Shown here one piece after another: positions 31,621-45,315 of a stretch of 64,000 nucleotides of DNA. The DNA is from Diplodia intermedia. Lineage: Eukaryota; Ascomycota; Dothideomycetes; Botryosphaeriales; Botryosphaeriaceae. The stretch covers positions 496,001-560,000 of the forward strand of contig JAKEKT010000003.1 in NCBI GenBank assembly GCA_021495925.1, read 5' to 3'. The first letter of the stretch is position 1, and each line of letters begins with the position of its first letter. A program made the position numbers and the translations under genes. The notes under the pieces are model-generated. The model saw only the letters and a program-made list of their open reading frames with translations. It searched no databases and was not told the origin of the DNA.

Positions 31621-34600
31621 GGGGGCATGTTCTGGAATGATGTTGTACATACATTGTAATGGATGAAAATCTTCGTTAATACCCTTGGTCTACTATATGC
31701 TCCATCTGAAGGGTGCGTTCGTCGAGCTATCTCTTCCGCATAGGTACGTGCAAAATAGATGTTCAGTGGAGGAAAAAGGGGAAAGTGTTGTGATGAAATA
31801 GGTGTTACGTGCACAACAAGCGTCTACGACATGCAGTCTTCTGTTTGGACGAGCACAAGGCGAGGAGTATGGATAGACAAGTGATGTAACCAGGCTTGTG
31901 TCAGCTCGGTAACGCCGACCGTTGATGTTGCTTGCTGGTGTGCGTTGTTGCTCAATCCCCGAAGGCAGATGCATAAGGGTACAGGCGATTACGACGATGA
32001 TGATGAAGGTCGCAGTGGACTCGTTTGCATCAGACCGATATTTACACGTCGTAGTAATAGTCGGTGATGCTTCCATAAGTGATCTACATGCGCGCGGAGA
32101 GTGAGATGTCAGCTTAGAGATAGGTACCGCGATCGCTCTCACGTTCGCCACTACCCGTGATCTACACCCAGATCCCTACTTTGCTTCTAAGCTTACACCG
32201 CCGAAGAAGATCATGTCCATCATGTACTTCAGCAATGCAAGTCCCGTCCGATTGTCAAACGCCACGCGAAGCAAAGCCCTCATTCCTGCATGATTTCGTG
32301 GCGAATTTGCGAAGCCTCATGCTGAGCGGCGAAGCGACTCCTTCGGTCCCAAACTATCACCCTCATGAAACGAGGCTGACACCGCCGGCCACTAGCGGTC
32401 CCGCCTCGAACACCCGCAAGGATCCGCGCCATCGGTCTCTTGGCAGTACACCTAGTCAAAGACACACAAAGACACACAAAAGACAAAGCGTCCAGCTCTC
32501 GTTATAATTAGAAACGGAGAAAAAGGTTGTTAGAAACCGGAAAGGCAGATGGTCGTCGCAACGCCAGATGATCCGGTAAGTAATTTTTGCCGCGCGTCTA
32601 AAACCATCGAGCAGAGGAAAGTATGATGCAAGGACGTCATCACCGCTCGGGGCGAATGGGCGGCCGGCTGTGCGTGTTGTGCATGCAGCCCTCTCCGCCT
32701 TTGCTTACGGCAGACAGAACCCGTCACCACCACACCCTACGCCGAGGCAGGCTCTCATTGGATGACGGTCGCCGCGCTGTCCCCCCCGGCGTTGCGTTCC
32801 TATTCGCGTGCGTTGTGTGCATATGTGTCTCTTCTCCCACATGCACTGGGGCATGAGATGCACTAGAAGCGGAGCTATTGGAATGGCGCAAAATAGGATT
32901 CTGGTCGCGCCGCCCGTCCGCTGCAGGAGCATGATACTTGCATCATTACCATCCACCGCGCAACCGGTGGAATAGTCATGGCGGCGGGTAGACCGTTTGC
33001 GCCGTTGGCTAGATGGCAGCGGGGTTAGCTTCATTTCGGCCGAAGGGGGTAATTTCGGTCGGAGACTATTGCGGTGAGTCTTCTGCTTCGTTTGACCTCC
33101 TACTCCGCGTGCGCAGGATCAATAGAGATCAATGACGATGATCAGTGGCGGTAAATGCTTTCCAAAAGGTGCGGCGGATGGACACTGCAGGATCACTGGT
33201 GGCAGGAATGGACGGAAGAAGCGGTGCGTGCTACAGCAGTGCTTTTGCAATGCATGTTGCCCTCTGATAACATAAGCCGGCGCGGCGGCAGGGCGCTTTC
33301 TGGAAGCTTTACGGTAATCAGAGGGGTGATGCATGGACCATGGTAGCAAAGGCGCAGGGCGAGAAGGATCAAGAAGCTAAGTATATGCTGACACCAAAGT
33401 AAGGGGAAGCGGCGGGGAGGCTGAGGACCATGTGCACATGTTGTGCGCTGCTCGGCGACAGGATGAAAAAAGATCTGACGTTGGGCGTGGAGTGGCAGGG
33501 ATTGCGGCGGAGCGGTCGTACAGGTTCACCTGTGCTGCTTGCCACTCATGCTTCTTACTGTATCTGAAGCATGGCAAGGCAGAGGTGAGAATTTCGACCA
33601 GACGACGGGCATTCAAAACGTGTAGAGCAATGTAGGGGGGACCTTGTCCAGTCTTCGTTCTATTGTTCGCGGTTGAGGTTGGATGCAAAGTCGAGCGCTG
33701 ATCGGCCATGTCTGAGCGTCCATTGGCCCGTATAACGCGCGTTCCTCAGCTGGAATGGTCGCACGTTCCAGGACTGGTGAATGCGGAACCCTCAATGTGC
33801 GCTGAAAGGAGCAAAAGTGGGACTATAGCCGTCTGCCGGGCTGCATCTCGGTGCTATCCCACGGCCAACGTGGTGCTGGTTAGGTGTCAACGGCGGCGAG
33901 GAAAAGACAGCAAAACATAGGCAAAAGCTCGGGATAGTGATGTTCTCGAACGCCGACAACTTGTGGGCTAGGGAGCCCAACAAAGCCGGGCCGATGCGTT
34001 GTACTGCTTGAGGGCAGAATCAGCTGGTGGAAAGTGGGGATCGCGCGCAAGCTGTTCCCGGCAAATGTTAGCCACGGCAGTCGCCAAAGCAGAAAAGAAG
34101 AAAAAAAGACTAGTCACGCGCGTTGGCGGCGATGGGGACAGCGGAGGGGGCTGGTGGAGTTTGGGCGGGCAGCAACAGCGACGAAGGCCTTGCGGCATGG
34201 CTGGACACAACAATCTCGGGCTCGGTGTTTTCAATCGTACGATCCAAAAAGGACATCCAGGGAGAGCAGCCAAACACGGGTAGAGCTGTGGTCGGGAGTG
34301 CTGCATGGGACGGGTGCTGCAACAAAGTTTGGGTGGCGTTCTCCACGGGGTGCCTGGCGAAATGAGTCGCGGAGGCAGAGGCCTCGACCGGCAAAGAGAG
34401 AAAGCGATTGCGAGCGAGCACGCGCATGATGCAGACGAGCGAAGATCTGATTGCGCTCGCGAATCCCCGGGGCGCAGTCTGGACCTTAACTCCGGGAATG
34501 AGGGTCCTGGCGCGCGACTCAGGCAATGCTCCTTTCGAGCGTTAGGGTCTGGGGAGGCCGAGCACGCGGCATTGACGAGCGCAGGGCGTTGCACGTGCCC

Positions 34601-37519
34601 GCGTGACGCAACGGGCCAAGGCACGCTCCCGAAAGGGCTGCCAGACCTGCCCGGGCCACGCGCTTCTCTCGACCTCGCCTTCTTCATATCCTCTGAGCGC
34701 TGGGTGACCGCCTCCTGCCGGCGTTGCTTTTTACGCGGATGTGGCTCCGCCGACTGCTGCCTATTTTTGGCCGCAGCAGCCATCATGCGCCCACGGCTGT
34801 TCCAACGCCTTTCCCGAATCCAGCGCTGAAGGATCCGTCCCCCTGCTCCTCCCGCGCTGCCCTCGTTGGCGAGCTCAAGAGCTCCAAGACCCTCGCACAA
34901 GGACTTCTCCGCGCGCTTCTGTGTCTCCGTTGCACCGGCCCACCCCGTCCGTTCCATGTCCGTTGTCCGTTGTCCGTCGTCCGCCGTCCGCCGCCTGCCA
35001 GCGCGGAGAAGGAGCAACGAAACGCCCGCCGGCGATGCGCACGCGCAGGCCAACGCCTGGGCCCGTGGGTAGCGACCGATCCGCAACGTACTGCCTGCAA
35101 CGGCTAGATTGCGGTTGATGAAGAGGGGACGGGAGCGCGAGCTGCGACAGCAGCGTCAACGTGATAGGGCCGAAGTGCGAAAGCGAGTGCGAAGGTGCTG
35201 CTCTGCTTTTATTATTGCACCGACAGGCATGCCTGTGTGCCTTGTCGTTGCGACTCGGTGCGACATTGCGGCTCAAACCGAGCAGCAGCGCACATTGGCC
35301 AGCCTGCCGGTCGCGTCATGCTGCTCGGCCGGGGGGGCTTCCAATGCGCCGGGAATGGGAATGCTGTCGCAGGCACTGGGAACAAACAGGCCGGGGGAGC
35401 GGGCGCGGTCGGGTCGCGCGGTCGTGGCCGAGATTGCGATTGACCAGTCGGGAACGTGTTGGAGAGGGGTGGGGACAACAGTGAGGGGATGGCGATATCC
35501 GTGCAGGGTTGTTTTTGAGAATTGGCAGGGCGGCGGGCGGCGGGCAGCTGGCGGCTGGAGAGAGCTCGCGCGATCTAACTCGCACTGCGGCAGCCGGCGC
35601 GCGGACAGCGGCGATCAGGAGCAGCGCAGCGTCCATCAACACCATCGCCCGCGAAATTGGAAGTTGCGATACCCGTCTCGAGTCAGCGCTCCACCCAATC
35701 CGGCGTTCCGCCAGACGGGGAGCCCGGCAAGCCCACCGTCTGTGTGGTTCTCGAGATCTCAGCACCCAGCGCGCGGCGCCTCCACGTGTACCGGCACCCT
35801 GTGTGCCCCGGCCGGAGACGGAGCTTGCCAGTGCGTCACCGACTGGCCGGCAGTGGCAGTCAGCAGCGGGCAGCAGTTCGCCCGGCCACGGCATGCCAAC
35901 CAGCGCGCGCAACTAGGCGCCATCTCAACACCATGCGGGTGCGTTTCATGAGACGGGAGTCCAGGAGGCGGCGGGCGGGATGCGCCCCCTCCAAGCTTTC
36001 CGCTAGTACCGGCGCGCCGGCCAATGGGTGTGGAGACGGAGGTCAATGTCGTCGAGTGCTGCGCGCCCATGCCCGTGGCGCCGTCGCTTCCATGGTGCGA
36101 ATGGCTCTTGCCGGCCCGCTGCGCAGGCTTAACGGCACACTGGGCCCTGGCGCCGAAAATAGCTGGACAGGGCAGACGTTGCCCCGAGGCTGACGGCCGG
36201 GGGGCTGCTGCGGTAAGCTCTGCCCGCCGCGCTGCTCGCTGCTCGCTGCCCGTCGGCGCGCGGGTGGTGTATTGGAGCAGCGTGCGCATCGCCTGTTACG
36301 GCGCGGCGGGCGCTGTTAGGGTCAGCACCAGCAGGCGGTCGGTGCCAAAACGGCAGGGCGCACACGTTTTTTGATATCGAGGGCCACGGGGCAGCGGTAG
36401 CAGATGTCGCCAGCCCTTAGCACATGCTGTTTTCGGGCAGTGCACACCCCGGTCGCTGCCGCGCTAAACCCGCTAGCTGATCCTTCGCACGTCCGCCGCC
36501 GATGTCAACATGTCGACCTGCCACCGGCTGCGCGCGCCCTGGCCTGGCGACTGGCGACCGCCACGGGGCAGCGCAGCGGTGTCCAGCCTTGTCCTTGTGC
36601 GGTGGGCCTGTGGCCGGCGGGCAGGCCGCGCCAGCCAGGGCGGCGGCGGGGAGGCCAGAGGCCGCGGGCGCAGCGGAGGGCTTGGAGCGCGCATGCAGCG
36701 TGTGTGTGCCGAAAATAGCGGCATGCGCTCTCACCACTCACGTCCAAGCCTCGACGCCTTCCAACATCCTGAATTTGGGCGTCGCCGTCGCACGGGAACG
36801 GTCCGCGCGCACCAATTGCGCAGCGGTTCCTCACCTGCGACGCCCCAAGCGCAGGCCTTGCGCACCGCCATTGGAGTACCTGCGTCTATCTGACGGTGCC
36901 AGAGGTCCCACACGCGCCTCGGCAGGGACCAACAGGGCTGCTGCCAATCGCTCTATAATAATCTTCCCGGCATGGGCACAGCCGGACCGTGTCTTTAGGG
37001 ACCCACTGCGCTGGACCCGTACATGCTCGCCGAAAGCACAGCGCCATCCTTATATGCCTGTCGCAGGCGGATGATGATGTGACGCGCCAGCCCTCCGCTC
37101 CAGGACCAAGGTTAGCACACACCACCCGTCCGCCCGTCTTCTATGCCCTCAGACTAAGGCTCGCTTGAGACGTACGTCCCTCTGGCTGCTATTCTCAGGC
37201 CTCGTCCCGATCCCCCCTCGACCTTCCCCAAGCGGCACCTGGTGCTAAAAATTTCCCGCCTCAGTGCCCGTACCACTTGTGATCTCCAGATCTGGGCCCC
37301 CTCCCCTAGGGCCAACCTTTAATTATCTCCCGGCGTGCAGTTGGGCCGCTCACAGCCTACCGCAGCCCTGCTTTGGCGACCTGGCACAAGCTTCTTCCAT
37401 CTCATCTGCCTTACAGGGCCCCGCCAATCCGCCAGCCAGCACCTGAGGTGGGCCTGGCGATCTCCGCGAGTAATATCCCTCTCCCGCATATATATCCTTC
37501 TGGACCACCACCGCGGCCC
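31621..37519. other. Gene-poor region of 5.9 kb
   Basis: I find no supported gene. The left 2 kb is AT-richer 3' flank of GUF1; the right 4 kb is GC-rich and full of overlapping open frames of Arg/Ala/Pro/Ser composition with no domain. The end closest to 37520 has a CATATATAT stretch (about 37488-37496) 25-30 bp before the regulator ATG and is probably its promoter or leader. A 7-bp tandem repeat sits at 34957-34993. Unannotated non-coding RNA or a fast-evolving gene remains possible. Confidence 0.45.
34957..34993. repeat. 7-bp tandem repeat, five copies
   Basis: Units of TGTCCGT change to CGTCCGC along five copies (three of the first type, then two of the second). It is non-coding as far as I can see. 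Confidence 0.8.
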
Positions 37520-40500
37520 ATGGCAGACCACAGCAGACCTCAGCCATCGTCGTCGTCGGCGTCGACCTCCAGCCAAGTGCCTCTCCACCACGCCTCCGCC
37601 GCCACCTCCAACCACGCCTCGACCCCGTCCACCGCCGCCGCCGCCCCGCAGCAGTACCGCCCGTCCAGCCGCCGCCGAGCCTCGCAGTCGTCGGATGAAG
37701 GCCGTCGTTCCCTGAAGTCGTCGTCGAGCATTTCTGGCCCCCGCCGTTCCAGCACGAAGGCACCCAGCCCCCACCGCGACGGCTCGTCCCGCGACCCCGT
37801 TGGAGCTTCCTCATCCACCGCCGCCACCATGCAGCGCTCAGCCAGCCCGTCGGAAGTGCCGACCAAGTACACCAAGACCGGTCGCATCTCCAAGGCAAAG
37901 AAGGGCCTCAAGGTCCATCTGTGCGAGTCGTGCGGAAAGGTACGTCGATCCCTGCCCTGTGCGAAGCCGGCCAAGCGTCGGCACCGCGGCCGTGGCCCCG
38001 AGTCATGCGCCGACGCCCTCGCTGAGGCAGCAACGCGCTTTCGACCTGCAGCAGCCTGGAGCCTGCACTTGCTCGTTCTGTTCGGTGGCTGACGATCAAT
38101 TGCCTGCAGTCGTACACTCGGGCCGAGCACCTGAGGTTAGCGCCCCACCCACATTGCTGCCTGCGGCTGCCTAGATGCTGACTGCCCGCGCAGGAGACAC
38201 CAGCAGAACCACAGCGAGTCCACGCTGCATTGCGACTGGCCCGGCTGCGGAAAGACATTCCACAGGACCGACCTGCTCGAGCGCCACCGCGAGCGACAGT
38301 AAGTCAATGCATCCCGGCCTGCCGCGCCGCCCTTGCTGATGCGAACGCGAACCACAGCAATGACCCGTCGCAACACGGCCACGATGACGACGACGAAACC
38401 CGCAGGAGCTCCGTCACGAGCCACAACTCGGCCGCCTCTGCCGGCATCGTCGCCGCCAACCCGTCCGCACCGCAGTCGGTCGCCCGCGTCGATGCTCCAA
38501 TCTACCCGGTTGCCTCGGACTCCGCTGTGCCACCCTCAACTTCAAGGTATTCCCAATTTCGATTTCGTCGTAATACGATCCAGTCAGACAGTTTTCGCAG
38601 ACAGGTCTTGAAGTATGTTTGGGGGATCTTGGGCCGGCCGCGTCTTTTTCTCCTTGTCTTTTCCTTTCTCTCCTCTCTCCTACGCCTCAATCTGCCCCTC
38701 GTTTGCGCTTCTGGAAGCACGCATGCTGACAGCTTTCCAGTGCGCCCAACATGAAGCAGTTTCACCACACTGCCCCGTACGCGAGAGCACCCATTGGCGT
38801 CGAGGACGTGATCCACACTGGCTCCATGTTCGACAACTACCGGTGGAGCCCCCCTCCGGAGTTTCCAGTGCCCAGCAGTGACTTCGCCTCGCCCGGCCAC
38901 ATCACCCAATATCCTGCCGATTTCGGATACGTCCCGCACCCGTACCCCGCCTACCGTCCTCGCACGCTTTCCAATGCCTCCTTCGTCGACTCCTGGGCGC
39001 AGCCGCCGGCGCCGCGCTCGCCGGCGTCCACCGCCTCGACGCAGCCCTTTTACTGGCTTGACGTGGACCGGGCCGACCAACAGCACACCTCGTTCTCGGG
39101 CAGCTCTGGCGTTGCTTCCTACGCCACTTCCGATACGTCCATCTACAACTACGCCACCGACCACCACCAGATGCATCCGTCATACTTCTCCACTAGCACT
39201 ACCGCGTCTTACCGGTCCTTTGACGACCTCGACAGCGAAGAGTACCGTCTGTTGTTCCCACCACAACCGCTCGGTATTCCGTCTATTGACCGTCAACAGA
39301 TGACTGAACACCTCGACAACTACTGGCAGGCTTTCCACCCGCACTTCCCGATAAAGCATCGCCCGACCTTTGACCTCAACACTGAAAAACCGCTGTGCCT
39401 GGCTGCCATGATGGCGATTGGTTCTCAATATTCCAGCGTCGTTGGCGCAAGGGCGGAGAGCAGGGCGTTGCACGAGAAGTGCCTGAAAGCATTGGCGAAG
39501 GTACCATTCCCCCCAATGTAACCTCAGGACCACACACTAACAGCCACAGCGCGAACACATCGGTCTGCCGACGGACGCCCGCGTTTGCGACATGCAAGCC
39601 GTGTTCCTTGTCGAATTGCTCTCCCAGTTTCGCGGCAAACGCGCATCGACCAGCCTCTCCGCTACCTTCCAAGGCATGTTCCGCAAGGTGAGTAATTTCG
39701 GCCCCCACCTTCAATGCACCCAGAAAATCAAGTCGGATTTCCCACCAATCAAGCTCGCTCCGGTGCTTCCTAAGGCTTGTGCTTATCGATTCTCAGCTTG
39801 CTGCCGATCACGCTTCTCACCCGACCGCCTCAGTCGATAGCCTCGTGCCGCTTCCACCGCATTCAGATGACTTGACCCTGTCGCGCCAATGGACTGCCTG
39901 GATCGGCGCTTCAGAAAGGACGCGCCTGCTGACAGCATGCGCCATCCTTGAAGCACAAGCGACAACCCTGCTTGTTCGCCAAGTCGCCGACTCCACGGTG
40001 CCGGGCCTCAGCCTTCCCACTCCCGCACCCCTGTCTGCTTGGGACGCCACCCAGTGGGCTTGGCGGGAGATGCTGCCGCAACTGAGCAGTCTATCTCTCA
40101 CAAAGGCAGGCGCAACTGCTGCCACCCATCCTCCCGACGGAAGATGCCTTGATGAATTCCAAGCCGCCCAAGTAGTCTGGACTCACACCACCCCTCACGG
40201 CAGCCTGGAATCCTGCAACACATACAGTAGGGCAACGCGTCTGAGCATCCATGGCATTCGTATCGCATCAGCAACCCCTCTTCGCGCTCTGCTCGCCGTC
40301 GCAGGTGAGACGTGGGTATTCAGCGAAAAGGTCCGGAGCGACGAATACGCTGCAGCTAAGGAAATGGTCGACCAATGGACCAGTGGCCTCGATAATGCCT
40401 CAGCCGCCGACAGTCCGCAGCAAGCGCGCGAAGCCTTGCAGGAAGCGCTTACTGTTCTTCGCCTTGCCGCCGAAACCAACATTGTTGACGCAAGTTCGGC

Positions 40501-40864
40501 CCTTTCATTCGGCGCCGAACTTGTCCTCTTCTACGCCTCACTGGTCCTTTGGGCCGCTGTGGCTGCAGCGTCCGCCCCTCGAATTCCTTTCGTCTTCACT
40601 CCTCCCGTTGCCCCTACTCACCAGCATCAAGATGCTCACGATGCCGTGCGTGCTGCTCAGTTCTTCCTCTCCGAGCAGGCGGTGTGCTTCGCCGATACAA
40701 TCGACAAGCCGCTGTTGCAGACTTGGTGCAAGGGCGCCGAAACTGTCCTTCATTGGGTCTGCGAGGCTCTGAGTGGCTTGGAAGCGCCCGGTGAGCTTGT
40801 TGGTGGGTGTGTCCGGGTCATTGAGGGGCTGAAGCGCAAGGGGTGGGCAGCCGCTTGGTTCTGA
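37520..40864 (+). CDS. C2H2 zinc-finger / Fungal_trans transcription factor
   Basis: Predicted nuclear regulator of 901 residues from seven exons: 37520-37939, 38110-38135, 38194-38298, 38358-38546, 38741-39500, 39550-39687, 39797-40864. After a Ser-rich head of about 130 residues, two C2H2 fingers follow: finger 1 about 135-155 (CESCGK-SYTRAEHLR-RHQQNH) and finger 2 about 162-184 (CDWPGCGKTFHRTDLLERH). Finger 1 is split by two introns, with a 26-nt exon carrying its helix. The C-terminal half is a fungal regulatory (middle homology) domain, starting around HLDNYWQAFHPHFPIKHRPTFDL. The target genes are unknown. The 194-bp intron 38547-38740 is long for this window but keeps the frame and joins STSS to APNMKQF. 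The start MADHSRPQ is chosen for position; the frame opens upstream to 37373. Confidence 0.88.
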
Positions 40865-43800
40865 GTGTGAAGAAGAGCCTCGCCTCTTCTTCGCTTCTCG
40901 ATTATCTCTTTTCGTTCTCGGTAACGCTCGCTCCACACGCATGGAGTCGAGCACTTTTGGTGGTAGGGCGTTCTTTCCTTTGTTTCATTTACGACCTGTT
41001 GTTTCTCATGAAGTTTCATGAGCATCTGGAGAGAGCAAAGCGCTCACAGCAGCATTTGTTCTTGAAGTTTTCGCATGCATAGCCTCATGTTTTGTGTCGC
41101 TTTTGCGCATTTTTGGTGTTTGTTTTTTCTTTCCTTTTAACGATACCCCTCACGTTCGCTCTTCACAGGTACTATATACCCAGACACATAGCATTGCATG
41201 GTCTATAGGTTGCATGGCAGGGACAGGGCTGTAGAGAGAAAGCTCTCCCGCCTTCTGTTTTGGTATGCCGAGTACGAAATCACGTTAGCATATGGAACAC
41301 ATGTACTATAGCTTAACAAATAAAGCCGCTTTGCGCATATCAGTTCCCATTCATGCAAGTACGGGTGACAGAGTCTATGATCTGGAGGTCTTGGATACTG
41401 AGATGCTTTATTTGTCGCAGCCCCCAACTACGAGATTGCTCATTAGATCAGCAGAAATTCTTTTGAAGATATAGTAAGTGTTGAAATATAATGCTCCCAA
41501 GGATTATTCCATAAAATGCTTTTTGGAGACAGCAGCGATGCGACAAAGACAGCCATGACAGGTTGAAGACGTAAGATTAGACAATTCCACGACCACGGTC
41601 TTGGGCGGCGGCGGTGGGGGTGCAGCATCACAATCACAAGCAAATCATGCACGTTCTATCACAAGACGCGGGAGGCCGTAATTTTTGCTGAACGTCGATC
41701 ACCTCCACCGCTCCGCCCACAAGTCATGTTGTCCGATCGACGAGATGTGTGCGTTGGGGGGAAGAAAAAGCAGCGACGGCGGCAGCAGCAGCAGCAGTCC
41801 CGCGGCCATGGTGATGGGAAAGAAGAAAAGAAAACAAGGCAACAACCTCACACCCGATTAGGAACAGAAAAGGGGATCGATCGAACTCACGGAGACGAGA
41901 GATCCGCGGGAATCAAAGGAGAAGAGGGGGGGACTTCCACGATTCACTACCTGACGGAGGGCGGCTTGTACAGAGGAGTGGTGGGTAGTGGTGGTGGTGG
42001 GGAAGAGGACAGCAGCCACCACCGGCCTGCTCGATGCGGGTATCTTACGTCCGTACGCACTCCTCAAGGTCTCGATTCTCCGCCCTCTTTTCCCCCTCCA
42101 TTCTCCCCACTCTCTCCAAAGCCATGGCGTTGGGAATTTGTGGAGGGAAACAAGCAACGAGCTGAACCCGCAGCCATGGTGTCGGGTCACTTCGCAAAGA
42201 AGAAGGAAAAAAAAAATTGCGCGGATGTGTGTGTATGTGTGTGTGTGTATGTGTCTGTCTCGGTTTTTCGCAGATGTCGATTTCTCCCAATGTGCGGCCA
42301 GCACCTTGTATGAGCTGCTGCTGCTGCTGCGTCTGTGCTGTTGTTGATGACGAGCATGCTGTCTCATCCTCCTGAATGCCGCTTTCCTTCCCCCTTTCAC
42401 ACGACTATTCGAGCGAGTCATGAAGAAAGGCGGTGTGACTGTGCGTGGCCTGGTGGACGGGACATTCGATATTGCCTGGTTGCGGTTGACGCTGATACAT
42501 TTTTTTTTTAATTTGCTGCTATCCGCCCGTGAATCTGCAGGCGCAAGGCTGTAAGGGACTATCTAATGCGACCGATCATAATTGCTGTGCTGCTCGTTCT
42601 GTATGAGCCTTGTGGGTGTCTCTTCGCGCGCGCGATGAGGTGGCCGATCATTGGTCTTCTGGGATTTTCAGTGAGACATTGTAGCAAATATTTGCCTTCG
42701 CACCTTTCCGTGGGTTGCGAAGCAGCGGTAAATAGTGGGACATGACAGGGTGTTCGATCAAGGTCCAGAGATAGAGTTCCACGTAGGTGTTGAGTGAGGG
42801 CATGAGGATCAGTTGCGATCCAGGAGCGGGAGCTGAGCCAATACCGGAACCCATCACAGCGACGCCTTCGTGATGCGTATCTGCGGGCTGGTGCCTGAAC
42901 AGATCATGCCACTATAGGTGCCCGACATTGGTTCAGCGAAAGGAAAAGCATAGAAAAAGCAAGGAAATGTCCGCATAATGCAGCAGCTTCAGCCCGGACC
43001 CGCGGACCTGGGTACCTTGCAGCGAAGCACGTCTCACAGCAAGGCTACATGGAAAAGGGGTGAAGTCTGCGTGACGAGAGCGGCATGCGTCGGCAATATG
43101 GGAGGAAGTGTTCCACAACGAACAGGGGTGGCTGTGAGAGAAAAAGCAAACAAAAGTGGTGTGAAACACCAGGGTCCGGGTGGTGGTTGCATATCAAATT
43201 GATCGAAAGTGGATACCCCGCTCGAGCCAGACGGAAATAAAAAGCAGGAGAGCAGGCAATGCGAGGTCTGGAAGGGCCGGGGGCAGGCGCCGTGGGCCGT
43301 CATGGTCGCTCGCTCGCTTCATCGTTCATCCTCGCCAAATTAAGAGAACAGGCACGAGAGGCGAGATGTGTGGAGCGATACGAGAAAAGGTAGCGCGGCT
43401 AGATGCTTCGCTTGCCCGGCGGCGGCGGTGGTTTCCCCAGACCCGGCTGCAGGGCTCCAGGGCTCCAGGGCTCCAGGGCTCCAGGGCTAGCCCCGGGCGC
43501 CAGTGCGGCGGATAAGGCAGGACAACGACGTCAGTCGCAGTCCCAGTGCCCGCCCGGGCGGGTTTCTGCCAGTCGCCCGCACCGAACGGCCGACGAGCAG
43601 GCGTTGTGACGGGCATGCAGCAATGCAGTGCCTTGTCCCGCGTCTGGCGCTGCTTCGCCGCAGCCTGCAGAAGACGGGTCCACGCTGCGGACCCCGCGAG
43701 GCCCGGCCAGAGCAGGGAAAACGTTTGGCGGCTGCTCCGCCTGTGCCCCGGCATCAGCGAGCCGTCGCGCAAGCCCGCCAGCGATCTCCTCGTCCATGCG

Positions 43801-45315
43801 CATCGCCCGTGCGAATCACGCCGAGACGGGTCCTGCCTCGCTTCGCGTCGTCATATCGAGAGGCTTGCCGGGTTGCTGGACGCCGGACGGTCCGTTGCTG
43901 TGTTGCGCGAGGGCCCCGCAGACTGCAAGCGGCAGGTGAGTGGACGGCCGTGTCTGGCCCCCAAGCGGAAGCGAGAGGTACCCACCGCCTGCGCCAAAAA
44001 TACTTTGTCCGATCGGTGACGAGCTTGAGCGATTGCCCTTGGCGAACAGCAGGCCCTGGCGCCATGGATGCCCTGATCTCCGGCACCTGGGTCAAAGAGT
44101 CGTGCGTTTCATCGCTGACGCTGCCATGGCCGCCTCCGCAGATGCGTGAAATAGCTGCCTTGGCCGTCCAAAAATGCCTGAAGGAGTTTCTGGCGTCTGA
44201 GGTCAGCTGCCGCAGCGCTTCCAGGAAAAGATCATTTGATGCCAGAATTAAGGTACCGCCTCGATTGCGCAGCCAATCTGGCCGATCATGCAGACCTCGA
44301 CACGCCTACGCGATCTCTTGCCCGCTCCTTCAGCCTTGTGCCGCTGCAACGGTGCCAGATGCACCCGCATCCTGGGCCCACCGGGACGCGCACGCCGCGA
44401 CGAGCAGTCACACAAGCAGACGAGACCGAAAAGGGAGCCTGGAGAGCGCGATCACGGTGATGCCGACAGAGTGGTGATGCACTCGACGGGCCTTAGGGCG
44501 ACGGGACGGCGAGTCCGGGGCGCGTCTCTCTTGATGCGGGAACCCACACCAGCTCCCACGTGGAAGTCAGCTTTTAGCACTGCGGCAAAGCCGAGTGGCG
44601 GTACTGCCAACCCCCCCTGAAACGGTGCTGCTCAAGCGCCGACGCCGACGCCGACGCCGACCCTCCGCGCCCGTGCTATTGGGGGCGATTCTCCAGGGAA
44701 CTGGTGCTCGGGCTATGAGGCTCGATGGAGGTATTTTGGGCAGTGCTTGGTGGTGTGTAGCAAAGTCCCGCCTGGAGGCTATACATACCAAGCCGGCCTT
44801 CTCTCGGACCCTTCCTCTTATCCAACACGCCATGCTGCCACTTTCGTCCGTCTGCACAAAAACGAATTTCTATTCGTCCTTCCGGGCCGAGTATTTTGTC
44901 ACCCCCAACTTTTCTTGCATGCAGGACAGCTCAAACATCCCCGCCGGAGACTGTCCGCATTCTCGCTCTTACAAGCCTGACGCACATGGGCCAAGAGAGG
45001 GAAAACGGCCCTTGCAACCCCAGCAGCACCGACACCGGGCACATATGGTCGTTGCCTTCTGCCTTCTCCAGGGTAGGTGCTATAAAGGCCCAAAGTTGCT
45101 TGCATCCTGTACTTGCTTTTCTGACTGTCAGTGTCCATAGTAGCCATCGTTCAGCACCGACTTGCATCAGCGTCAACCAGTCTGAGCCATCCATTTGTCC
45201 AAAAGTGGGAGCGGATCAAGCAGGTGCGGTGTTAGGACATTTCAGTGAGTCCTGTCGTCCTCGAAAAGAAGGTGAAAACTCATCATGTTGCATAGGAAAT
45301 TGCAACCTCTCCGTC
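40865..45315. other. Gene-poor region of 4.4 kb
   Basis: No gene is supported. It includes AT-rich 3' flank of the C2H2 regulator, purine-rich and GT-rich tracts (about 41760-41850 and 42225-42262), an 8-bp tandem repeat (43451-43488) and GC-rich sequence with overlapping chance frames (43.3-45.0 kb). A minus-strand 69-residue frame at 42648-42857 looks less biased but has no recognisable partner exon. Confidence 0.45.
43451..43488. repeat. 8-bp tandem repeat, 4.75 copies
   Basis: Head-to-tail AGGGCTCC units without mismatch, non-coding. It is a likely variable-number locus. Confidence 0.85.

Noticed and set aside
30847..31650. Minus-strand frame of 267 codons opposite GUF1
   Set aside because: Shadow of the GUF1 C-terminal half, which is clearly coding on the plus strand.
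33968..35086. Minus-strand frame of 372 codons
   Set aside because: Low-complexity Arg/Pro/Ser composition, overlapped by open frames in nearly every other frame, and no recognisable domain.
42648..42857. Minus-strand 69-codon frame of normal amino-acid composition
   Set aside because: No partner exon, homologue or promoter could be named; too short to support alone.
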